64,000 nt of DNA from Paragordius varius (taxonomy: Eukaryota > Nematomorpha). The DNA lies in assembly GCA_964247055.1 (NCBI GenBank), contig OZ176053.1, forward strand, positions 12,152,001 to 12,216,000. Direction: 5' to 3'. How positions within the stretch are numbered: the first letter of the stretch is position 1; the number at the start of each line of letters is the position of its first letter. The translations under genes were made by a program, and so were the position numbers. The notes under the pieces were generated by a model. That model did no database searches. It was not told where the DNA came from and saw only the letters and a list, made by a program, of their open reading frames with translations. Below are positions 28,801 through 40,000 of the stretch, one piece after another.

Positions 28801-31800
28801 TTCTTATTTTATGCAGCTTGTGACTGTTTCAATTGTTCAAGCTTAAGCCCAAAATGTGATGTTAATGGCGCATGCCAATGCAAACCCAACTATAGGGATA
28901 GACAATGCGCAACACGTTTAATTAATTTTTTTGGGAATTAAAATTTTAAATTTTTTAAATAAAGTTAAACCTATAAACTTTTACAAAAAGTTAAAAATCA
29001 AAATGTTAAAAATTAAATTGAATGTTTGGAATAGCGTGTCATTGTGAGCACTCTAGAGAACCTGGGAAATGCGATGCAAATGGAGTCTGCAAATGTCAAA
29101 ATGGCTACTATGGAGCCCACTGTGATAAATGTAATTAAAATCATAGACATTGTATTAGTTCATAGATACATAGTCTACAAAATTGGGGTAAAAACATCTT
29201 GATAAACTACATATATTCTTATTGGAAAATATATCCGCATCCGTCGTGGCGCTTTTGGTTTTAGGCCTTGCTAATGATATATTATTCTGACATTGTCGAT
29301 TGATAGCAAAAATATTGCTATAAAAGGTGCTCGATAAAATAGAATTTGATTTTGAATTTAAAAAAATAATGTTTTATAATACTGTACAAAACAGGAAAGA
29401 GTGTGGTATTTAGATATTTTACGACAATTATTTTTAAAGAATCTATACCAGAGTTAGTTTTAAATTTTTTGTATGTCATAGTTTCAGCTCATTTTTTGCC
29501 AGACGGTTATCCAAACCGGTTCCATATTTTTGAGAGTTTTGGTGTTTTATTTGCCCAAAAAATGATTCCAATTGTCATATGATAAAATGGTTTTAAGTTT
29601 GATCCGATTTTCATATTTCCAAATATTTTTTCTTTGATATAATGTGAGTAAGTAGCCAAATAAGAATAAACATGTAATTTTATATACCAGAGCGAATTAA
29701 AATTTGTAATCTTAATAAAATAAAATATTAAGCCGGTTTTAATATGCTTTCTTCAGTCGTTTAGGGGTATTATACAATTTTTTTTCAAGTTTAATTTTAA
29801 AAAGATCCTCATCTCAACCTTTTTGGCCGCCATTTTCTAAAATTTTTTAAATCGTTAATGCAAAGGCAAATAAATATATATTATGGTTTGAAAATGTAAA
29901 CAATCAACTTTAAAAAGCATTTTGTTACTTTTACCAGAAAAATTTAATATATTTTGAATTCAATGTCATCTATTTGTTTCAATCGTGTTTTGAAACTTCC
30001 CCATTTTAGACCTTAGTAGTCACATAACTCTGAAAAATGTAAGCCAATCTAATACATGAGAAAAATGTATGACATTAAATTTTAACTAAATAACTTTCAA
30101 AACAGTAGTTTATTAATAAAATTTAGCTCTGGGATATAAACTACCCCAATGTCTCAATTAGGTAAAAAATTGAAAGACCATTAATTTATTATATATTTCA
30201 TAAATCCTGTTTAATAACAAAACTAAAAAATTTTCTATGCAAAAACCAACCAACTCTTTTTATATTTTAATTCAACAACAATTTATTTAAAACTTAAATC
30301 GTTTATTACTGGTAATCTTTGTCGAAAAAATAAATTACAATGTTTTTTTAATAAAAGGTGTTTTCAAATTAATTTTGAATAAAACAAATTTACCTACAAA
30401 TTGCTTAATGTTGATTAATAAATAATTATTTTTTTTTATTAGCTTGTAATTGTGGGGAACACTCAATAGCTCCAATTTGTGATTTTTTTGGTCAATGCAT
30501 TTGCCAAACCGGATTCTATGGGAAGCATTGTGATTTAAGTTACATTTTATTCACTAATCTATGTTATTTATTCACTTATTTGACTTTAATTACTACTTTG
30601 GCGGTTAGGCGAGTTAATGTTTTACATTTAAATTTTAAATGCAAAGTATTAAAAAATATTTATAATACGACTGTCAGTTCAATATACATTTAAAATATAT
30701 TTTCGCAAAGCCCATATATTTCACAATTATTAACCATTAGATCAGGAGTATCCCATACATATGGCTTCGCGGACCGCCTTTCGTTGGGACACATTTGAAA
30801 TAGCATTGATACATATTTTAGATTTTAAACACAAGACTGTAAAATACAATATAAGATTTTTTTAGATCATTGCCAGCTGGATAGATTTTTACAGAGAGAG
30901 TTTGTGTAAAAAATATTACTTTTACTGATTTTGTTAGTAAATTTTTGAAACTTATTGATTTTCAAGATTTTGGGTCGCACATAATGTCCAGAAGACTGCA
31001 TACTGCCCGCGGGCCGCGTATTGAACACACCTGCATTATATTATTTTGTAACTTCTCTTTCGATTGAGAGAAATTCATTCCTTATTTTTATTTTTTAAGA
31101 ATGCCAATGCAAAAACAATTTGTTTGATCATTGCGACAGCTTCGGATATTGCACATGTTTAGGAGGATATTTTGGACCTGATTGTAATTTGAGTAATCAC
31201 TTTATTTAAGTTTTAACGATTATAGTATTTATATTACTTAGCAAATTTTAAAACCTTTTTTTTGTTAAAAAATAATAATTCATCCATTTTATCAATGTCA
31301 TTGGTGTAAAAAATAATAATTACTACTTTGTGGCATCCCTAATTAAAGGATTTTATGGAACACATAATGTGTAATTTTATATAATTACGACTTTTACCCC
31401 AGCCTTTAAAAGGTATTTAAAAACTATTACTTTTTAAAAATATTCCTATTTTTAGCTTTATAGATATTTTTAAATAAAATAACACCAAAATATTATTGAT
31501 TCCGTGTCCAATTAAATTTTTTTTATCAGTATTGTCGTCTTATTAAGGGATATATGTGTGCTTTTTTAAATATACAGCATATGGAAGATGTGGTGAAAAT
31601 TATGTGGAAACAGATCACTTTTTAAAGTTGGGGATTTTACATTCAAACTCTCTTACCAATGCTCATGAATATATCAAATCACCATGGTAGGCTTTATAAT
31701 ATTTTACATAATGTATTTTATTTACGAAACCAAAGATGCTCTCTGAAAAGATAGAAACTTGGATTTTTGAATTCTGACCATTTTTTATTTAACACATTTT

Positions 31801-34800
31801 TTAAGATTCTTAAATTGATTTTAAGCATCAATGGCATTGAAAGTAAATCATATGTAAACAAAAGCACGAGATTAAATATTTTAAAATAATATTCAGAGAG
31901 TCAGATATATAATCAACACCCATTTTCTTTTGGGAGTTTTATGTCACAAAGCGATTTAAAAATTGAATATCTAAAAAGTATTTAAGGTATTAGGTCGAAT
32001 TTAAAATTATGCCTTCTTTGGTCATTTAGGCGTAATATACAAAATTTTTTTTACAAAAGTTATATTGTTAAATCCTCATCTCAAACTATTTGTCACCATT
32101 TTTTTCAATAAATATTTTTAAATCGCTAATGCAACAGGCAAATAAATGTATGTTATGGTTAGAAAATATAAATAATTTAAAAAGTTTTCAGGCTACTTTA
32201 CCAGCAAAAACTTGCTATATCATAATCGTTGGTTTTAATCGTGTTGGAGCTGTCTTAATAGACTACAGAAATCGCAAACCGTAAAAAATATAAGCTTTTT
32301 TATCTAAATACATAAGAACAATGTTTGATAATTAAATTTTAACTAAAATACAAAATTTTGCAAGCTCTGGACAGAACTACCCCAAATGGTAAACTAGGAC
32401 AATAAAGTGAAAAATTAATGAAGTGTTAGGTCTATGTCTAAACTTGAATCACATGGTTCGACCTTACTTTCTACAACTTAAAGTGTTAAATACACAAAAA
32501 AATGTCAAATAATATTAAAAGTTTTCTAATTTGAAAAATATATAAATTTTATGTTGTCCTAAAAATACTACATTGAACTATATAATTTAGTATTATTTTT
32601 TAATTAAATACGGTGGCCATCGCAATTCGTAGATTTGATTTCACAAAATTCCAATCTTATATTTAAAATGGATATTTATTACCTATATTTTGATGTCTTT
32701 ATATAATATTTTATACTTTAAGGCAGAAAATATTAATTTTAATCTTGTAATCTTGTATGTTCATAAATAAGATACATACCTCTTATTTGGCCATTTTGGT
32801 CCATATAACGAAATTCTGATAAAAACTGTCAGCTTTTTTGTTACATCTCAACTAGGTTGTTTATCTGGTTACAAATATGAGCATACAAATTTAATTATAA
32901 AAATTTGTGAACGAAATAAAATCAAGCGATTCTAAATAAGGCTGACTCGATCGACGTATTGTTTTTATATAATCTTAGATAAAATATTTAATCGAATTAA
33001 GGTTGGCAAAATTGTTGTATAATAAAGAACATGTTTGTTCGGGAGCACTTGTCACGCATTCCTGGGTTTTAACCCTTAAAGATTGTTTTAGAAACAGGGA
33101 ACAATTACTTGAATGGACACTCGTTTTGGGCAACTTGGCTCACGATCAATTAGACAGTGGTCAACAAAAATACTCAATACATTATGTGCTATATAGCCAA
33201 AAAGGTTAGATATATTTAAAGTTTTAAAACCATTTTACCGAAATGATATAGTTGTTATATTATATAGTTTTTTCTATCTAAAAGAGGATATATAAATTGT
33301 ATTTATAAAAGGTTATTATATACCATTTCTCAGTCAAAAGCAACTCTTATTCAACCAAACGCAACACTTTTAGTTCCGTTAAGATGAAAGGCTGAATTAA
33401 AATATTATTTATATCTAAAATTAACTAAAGTTAAAATGAATACTTAATAATTAATTGTCATAAAATAAACAGATTTGTCAATTTAAATGTTAGTTTGGTC
33501 GAAAAGATGTTGTGTTTGTTGAAAAAAGGTAATGTTTAATTAAAAAAATATGCCTTTTGACTGAAAAAGCGGTAAAAAACTCGCCGCTGAATGGCAATAC
33601 AAAGATTAAGCACTGGGGTTTTTCCTCATATGCACAGTGCATGAATGGCATGCCTTAATCACAATGTTCTTTGAATAACGTAGAAATATTTTTTATATAT
33701 TTTTTGATATACTTGGAAAGTGATAATGATTTTAAAGTGTAATAATTAATTTAAATTGCTAACATTCATAGAGAATAGTGGCTGTTTAATCTTATTATTA
33801 CAGTAAAAATTGGACTTATACGGACAAAATGTAACAATATAAAGATAAATATTTTTTTCTAAAAGAAAACCATACTGTTTTAAACTCCATTATATAACTA
33901 ATTGTTTCTTATTGCAATCTATAAAATTGATTAATTGGTGACAATCAATTCTGTATATATAACAATTACAATTAAATAGCCTATATGGGAAAAATTAAGG
34001 TTTAAAAAGTATGGTTGTCTTTTAGAAAAAAATATTTGATTTATATTTTTACGTTTTGTCCGTATAATTTCAGTTACTTTGGATTTATATTATGATTATA
34101 TTAATGTTTGTAAAATGGTGTCAAATAAGTTGTGAGTTTTGATATTTATATATGCTGATACTTAAACTTAAAAATTGAATTAACTATTAAGCATGTATTA
34201 TATCTATACATTTTTTGTAACCTTTTTTTAAAAAATAATGTTTAAATGAAATACCGTTATAACAAAAGTTACTCTCTACCTTTAACGGATTCGGAAAAAG
34301 GAATTTTTAACCTTTAATTTTTATTTAACTTATTCATGGATGATAGTTGGTATTTTTGAAGGATCCATCCCCCCACAATTAGCATTGGTTAGAATTGGAA
34401 CCTTTAGTCCTTCGCTATACACGACATCATATATACTATCTTCGTTTGTCAAAACTATATGCTTTAGTGGGCCATCGTTCCCGATTGCCAACGAATCCAT
34501 TTATGTAGCATCTTGGACTTACAAAGAGGGTTCATATATTTTTGTTTATAACTTATATTTAACATTTTACTCAAATTTTTATGTTAATTACAACACAGCT
34601 TGGTGCTGAATTGATTTATGTCTTATTCTTAAATTAATTGAAAAACTTACATTTATCTATAACAAGATTTATATTGTTAGAAATTATGACTTAGATATAT
34701 CGGGTAAAGTTTCGACAACCCACATCTATGATATTTAACTTACTCAAATTAATTATGATTTTGGTAGAAAATGTTCACATTTAATAAGGTTAAAAGAATT

Positions 34801-35566
34801 ATGAAAAAAGATATAATAATATTATCAATTTTTGTAAAATAAAAATCTTATAGCATCTGGCAATCGAACGAATTTGTTCCCTATGTATCGACCAGCGGTG
34901 TTAGCTAATTTGAAGGACTGTCCTTGGCAAAACTATCAAGAAGAGGAAAATGTCATTTGTGTCGCCAGAACGGAACAAACTCCATTTTATGAACCCGGGA
35001 GTTTATTAATACATCATCATGGTAAATCGTTTTAGAGGATATAACTTACTAAAATTAATTTTATACTTTACCCAATCTAATTTTTCCACTCATAAAAATG
35101 TTTTGTTATTCAAAACATCCACTTGACCGTTCCAAGTCAATAGGGCTATTTCTGAATTAATCAGATTGAAAGCGTTTTTGGTGATTGAATGTTTATTTCG
35201 AGCGGCTAATAACATATATAATCCTGTTTGATCCTTAATTTACGAATAAGTGTGAAACGCAAACGCAGCCTGATGTATTTTGCCTCATTAGAACCTATAG
35301 ATTAATTGTTTATCATAAAAATATTAAATACTACACTTTTTCTTTTATGATAATAATATTTTATTAATGACGAGAGATATTTTATCCTTATTTTGACTTA
35401 ACGATATTACGTTTGCCTTATACCAATAGAAACTCATATGTTATTGGGATTGTGGATAGGCGCTGAACAAAATAGCAAACACGTAAGAAGCGTGGATTAT
35501 TTCTTAAACATAGATGCATATCGGATTTGGATTCAAAACACCGTTTTTCAACTTCGTCGTAAATGA
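25878..35566 (+). CDS. EGF-repeat protein with inactive trypsin-fold domain (serine protease homologue)
   Basis: Firm exons with closing phases: 27684-27782, 27856-27951, 28210-28311, 28387-28485, 28817-28915, 29035-29130, 30443-30538, 31100-31192 (one EGF-like repeat each, all phase 1-1), then 31578-31686, 33002-33204, 34362-34529, 34854-35021 and 35430-35566 (protease fold). The EGF repeats follow CxC...C..xGxCxCxxGYYGxxC. The protease part starts YGRCGENY, reaches IKSPWLAKLLYNKEHVCSGA and ends YRIWIQNTVFQLRRK. The catalytic triad is gone: TLKDC stands where TAAHC is expected, QLALVRI where DIAL is expected, and no GDSGGP is present (YEPGSLLI instead). The activation site is also lost. Likely secreted, acting by binding rather than cleavage (inference). 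Tentative 5' exons: 25878-25932 (hydrophobic signal-like MFYFLIYHLIWISATNG), 26045-26070 and one from 26243; they are phase-compatible with each other but their link to the first EGF exon is unresolved. Confidence 0.8.
29740..30160. repeat. Dispersed ~400-bp repeat, copy 1
   Basis: It aligns in the same orientation with 32000-32410: GTCGTTTAGGGGTATTATAC, CCTCATCTCAA, TTAAATCGTTAATGCAA, GGCAAATAAATATATATTATGG, TTTTAACTAAA and GCTCTGGGATATAAACTACCCCAA recur in order. A more diverged relative may lie at about 13900-14270. It is non-coding and lies in an intron of the EGF-protease gene. Ends and class are unclear. Confidence 0.6.
30743..31032. mobile_element. hAT-like MITE family, copy 3, with near-perfect 8-base target duplication
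   Basis: The ends are CAGGAGTATCC and GAACACACCTG. The flanks are CATTAGAT on the left and CATTATAT on the right, a 7/8 match of the length expected for hAT insertion. Inner words GCGGACCGCC and GCGGGCCGCG match the family. It lies in the intron before the eighth EGF exon. Confidence 0.8.
32000..32410. repeat. Dispersed ~400-bp repeat, copy 2
   Basis: Partner of the copy at 29740-30160, same orientation, in the intron between the last EGF-side exon and the protease core. The plus-strand open frame at 32090-32284 lies in it and is not a gene. Confidence 0.6.
33800..34078. mobile_element. MITE with TATACGGACAAAA ends, copy 1
   Basis: Inverted arms of about 70 bases: TTATACGGACAAAATGT then AAATATTTTTTTCTAAAAGA and CCATACT, mirrored at the right as AGTATGGTTGTCTTTTAG...ACGTTTTGTCCGTATAA. 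It is non-coding and lies in an intron of the EGF-protease gene. A second copy forms an intron at 58689-58969. Confidence 0.8.
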
Positions 35567-35689
35567 ATAAATTTAATTTGCTAAATACCAAAATTATATA
35601 TAACATATTAATTTGATTTAAATTATAACTGATGTTGTTACAATCACCAGATGTAGTCATCAGTCATTACCGGTTTAGTTAAAAGAAGC

Positions 35690-36690
35690 CATAAGCGAAA
35701 AGTGCGCAGACGATTTATTTGATACAGACCCCAGTTTTTCGTCTGGACATTAAGTCAAAACATATACTATTTGTCGCCAAAAGGTAGCGTCTTATTTTTA
35801 CATTTAGTGGTCATGTCAATTTTGTCCACAGAACTGCGATGCTTGCCATCAGAAGAAAAGAAGGTTATCGTTTGCTGGCAGAAACATATGGTGAACATAC
35901 TCTATCAATTAACACATGTGAAAGGTTTCGAAATATTAAAATTGTGATTTGATGTAAATGATTGTGACCGCCTACTCCTCACAATGAGACGACGCTAAAG
36001 TGCAAGAGCTATTGGATGATGACCCATCTAAAACTTAACGATTGGCAAAGCATTAAATATTTCACACAAAACAAACAATAGATGTCTACGAGCTATAAGA
36101 AAGTTACAGTAAATGGGCTTAATACAATTTAAATTAATGAATTGATCGCAATGCGAGCTGTTAAATCGGGCTCTAACGTCACATTAAGAAATTATTTTTG
36201 CAGTGTATGACAGGTAATTAGAAATGCTCTGTAAATCCAAACCGAAAAATCCTGACTTTCACTTTGCCAGCCAATCCATTAACACCAATTCCATATCGCT
36301 TCCGTAAGAAGATCATGCTGTGTGTTTGGTGGGACCAGAGCGGTATTGTGTTTAATAAACTTTTGAAACCCGGTAAAACCGTTAATACACAGCTCGACCT
36401 TTAGTGAATGATTAACTTATACCATGCATTAATCAAAAAACGGCCGGGTCAAAAAACCTGAAAAAGTAATTTTCTGCATTACAATAATCCGTCTCACACA
36501 CAAAACTAAATAAAGATGCATTGAAAGCGTTTTGATGATTCTTTTGCATCCGCTGAACCTCCTGACCTAACGCCATCTGACTAAAACATCTTCGCGCAGC
36601 AGCACCTGATCAATTTTTCTGGCATGGCATTCATATAATCTGAGAGATCGGCAAAATGTTTAGAAGCCGGTAGACAATATTTTGAATAAA
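35690..36690 (+). pseudogene. Decayed mariner transposase
   Basis: Fragments of a mariner transposase are recognisable in the plus direction across several frames: LLAETYGEHTLSINTCERF near 35874, ELLDDDPSKT near 36007, KIMLCVWWDQSGIVFNKLLK near 36310, LHYNNPSHT near 36476 (HDNARPH in active copies) and EPPDLTPSD near 36552. Many stops and frame changes show that it is dead. Terminal inverted repeats were not identified. It lies just 3' of the EGF-protease gene. Confidence 0.85.
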
Positions 36691-37017
36691 ATGAATGATC
36701 TTCCTATAATTTTTTTAAATTGAAAAACCGGTAAAATCTTGTGACTATACCTTGCCTAAATTTATAAAAAAACAAGATATCCTATAATTACTAAACATAA
36801 AATTAATATTTTTTTCATTTATTGAATGAAGTATATATTATGTGAAACGAGTTGTGTAAAAAATTAGGTAGACAAAATAACATAATTATTGCATATATCC
36901 ATGAGATGATGGGCTATCTATCTTCCACAAATACAAATAAACAAAGATGAAACAAAGATTTTTTTATAAACATATATAAAAGTTGACATTATTTAAAGAT
37001 ATGAAAAATGCAGTGTA

Positions 37018-40000
37018 TTAAATTTTCCAAATTCGTGATTTAAGTTCGAAAGACATAATCTTTGATTTTTTGCCAGGCGAAGAGGCGGAAGAATTGTTTG
37101 AGCTAGTTAAGGGTGTTTGAGATTGTGTGCTAACTGAATTAAGTATATCGAGATTGGATTTTGTCAATTGTTTTTTGTGCATGATCCCGTTACGATCAAT
37201 TTTCGTTTCTTTCACCAAGTTTTGAACTTTATGCAAAAATGAAAAAATAGATAAAATGTTTTTTGATATAAAAAATAAGCGCTAGTTACCTAAATTATAT
37301 GACAAAGGTAAATTCATAATTTATGTAAACAAACCATATTAACTTAATGGTTGAATATTTGACAAAAAATTATATTGTGAGTTCATCAATATACTAATCA
37401 TACACAAAAATGATAAAGTTTTACGATTTAACATCATTTCGGTTATATCCCTTTATTTTGATTCTTGATATCACAAAATTGTATATTTTTCAAAAAAAGA
37501 ATGTTACATTTACAGTACAAACATAAACTTACTTAAACAACCCAACCTGTGTTTACTACAAAAACATTTAAAACCTTAAAGAATCAAAGAAAAAAAACCT
37601 TCAGACACGGTAAGACTCGACGGTGATTTACCCACAAATCCCAAATATTTGGGTGATATGGGCGGTAAGGATTCACGATGGCCGCCTTTTCCTACTTTAT
37701 TAGCTTTTATGTCTGAAAACAAATTGTCGTTAACTAATTTTAGCGTTTGAGGTTCAAGTCGTGATGTGGGTTGGGATGATGATGGTGTTTTGGGCAAAAA
37801 TATTTTGCGAATACTTTCAAGATCTAACCTGGAGGACGGGCTCAGAGGATTCGCTGCTGATATATTGCTGTTATTATTTGAGGTGGTACGGAAAGGGAGA
37901 CATTTAATATATCGTCCATTTTTTGGATTGTTGTTAACAAGAATACCGTTATTATTATTACTACCATCCACCAAACTAATATTTGGTGCCGAAATATTTT
38001 TATCGCAATAGGATGGCAGGTGTGTTGTGGTGAATGTTGTTTTAGGAGCCCCCGTTCTTCTCGTGTTAAATTTTGTCCCATTCAACAATTCTGTGATCAT
38101 GGCCTCTTTTTGAGCTGCATCGAATTGAGAAGAGCCCTCCTGAAATCTAAATGCATATAAATATACCTAAGTCACAATTGCAATCAAAATCGTTTTTAGT
38201 TACTGTTCCTATTGTACGCGTTTAATAAAAGGTTACGGACAAAATATATCCGGTTATGTTGAAAATTATGCAAAATTATTTTTACGGTTCTATCATCTGA
38301 TCAAAATTCCAAATGTTATTATTATTATTATTATGATATTACACACGCCGAAAAAAAAGAATATAAGGCTAACATTGCATTAATATTCAAAACAAAAATT
38401 TATTTTTGAAACCGTCCAATTCTAAAACGGTTCCGCAACTGTGTTTGTTTTATAACTTTAACGCGCAAGTTCCGATTTCAGTTTTTTATACACAAAATAT
38501 ATGCAATAGCATATAAAATGGTGGTTATAAATGAATTAAAAAAAACAAATTACTTATCTCTTATTTCCCAATTTCTTCCCAGTAATTGGTTATTATTCTG
38601 CTGGTGCAAATCCTCGTTAACATTTTTTGATTTTGGTGCATTTTCGATGGAAACACCTTCACTAAAATTATTAAGTGATAGCGATTGATTAATATTGTAT
38701 GGTGTTGTTTTGGATATGTTTGAAGGCAATACAAAACAACTCGTTCTTCGGGATAGGTGGGGGAGTAACTCTTGATTTTTGGCTAAATTTCGGTTATTAT
38801 CATCAACTTTTGTATTCCCACCATTATGTGCTTTTTGATTTTCGGTATTAAAACAATTAGTCCTGTTGTTGTTTAATTCATACAGATTGGATGGCAAATT
38901 TGTGTCAGAACACGGTTTATGGCTTAAATAATGTTTGGTGGTAGGAGGAAGAATTGTTTGTGGGCTACTGCCTTTTTGGTTATGTAATAACTTATCCTGA
39001 TAATCGTAATAAAAATTGGTGAATAAATTTGTATCACTGTTCGGTTGTTGATTTCCAACGCTGGAAAAATCATTGGTTTGATTGCAATTATTACTATTGT
39101 TCGTAATTAACGTGTTATAAATTCGCATAGTTGATAATGAATCTTCCATTCCAAGCATATTGGGAATCCCATTCTGAGCCACATTTTGCCAAGAGCGCCC
39201 AAACGCATTATTATTGTTGTGAGGACTTTCAACTAATTACATGTAGAAAATGTAATATAAAAAAAGGTTCAATTCTATGTGAATTCTAATTTACTAACAA
39301 GTGTACATATATACCCTGCTTAACCCTTAAACATCAAAAATAAAAAGTGTTTTTATCCCTCAACTCAAATCAAATGAAATAAAATTAAACCAGAGTTATG
39401 AGAACCCAGGAGGGATTCTTTGAATACAGAAGAGGAGCTTTTATGAGGACCATTCAACAATAAATTATTATTAGGACTTCCGCCAAAGTTGTTAATGTTA
39501 TCACCAGCAACACAATTGGCTTGATTATTAGCGGAATCGAGTTGGGGCAAAGATAATTGATCCTTCAAAAGTTTACGTATAAAAGGGGGAAAATGGTCGG
39601 CTAACGATGATATCTAAAGTTTTAAAATATGAGAAAATATATATGGGCGTCTCAGCAATTTTTGGTTTTAATAAATTTTTACAAAAAGAAAATGACCTTA
39701 ATAACTAAAAAAAAGTTCTTTTGTGACTCAAAAAAATTTAGCAATAAAACTATATATGTGTTAAATATAAAATTTATATAAAACTAAATAGCATAATCCA
39801 AAATATAATTACAATTTCTTCCAGTCGTAAGACATTAGTTTGGGCTTGAAGTAAGGCTTTTTGCAAAACTTCCAATTGAGATGTTTGTTCATTCAATGTT
39901 GCTTTCAGGGTTGATACCTCAAAATTCTTTTTTTCATTCAGCGTGAGCATTTCTCGATCTTAAAAAAATTCAGAAAAAATGGGTCATTAAAATTTTTGAA

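Noticed and set aside
35418-35660. Minus-strand open frame with several cysteines, first read as a possible small gene
   Set aside because: The opposite strand at 35430-35566 is the phase-matched last exon of the trypsin-fold gene, so this frame is its shadow.
37842-38081. Open frame overlapping angiomotin exon 8 in another frame
   Set aside because: The other minus-strand frame has the correct splice phase at its downstream junction and a composition like the rest of the gene; this one is a shadow.
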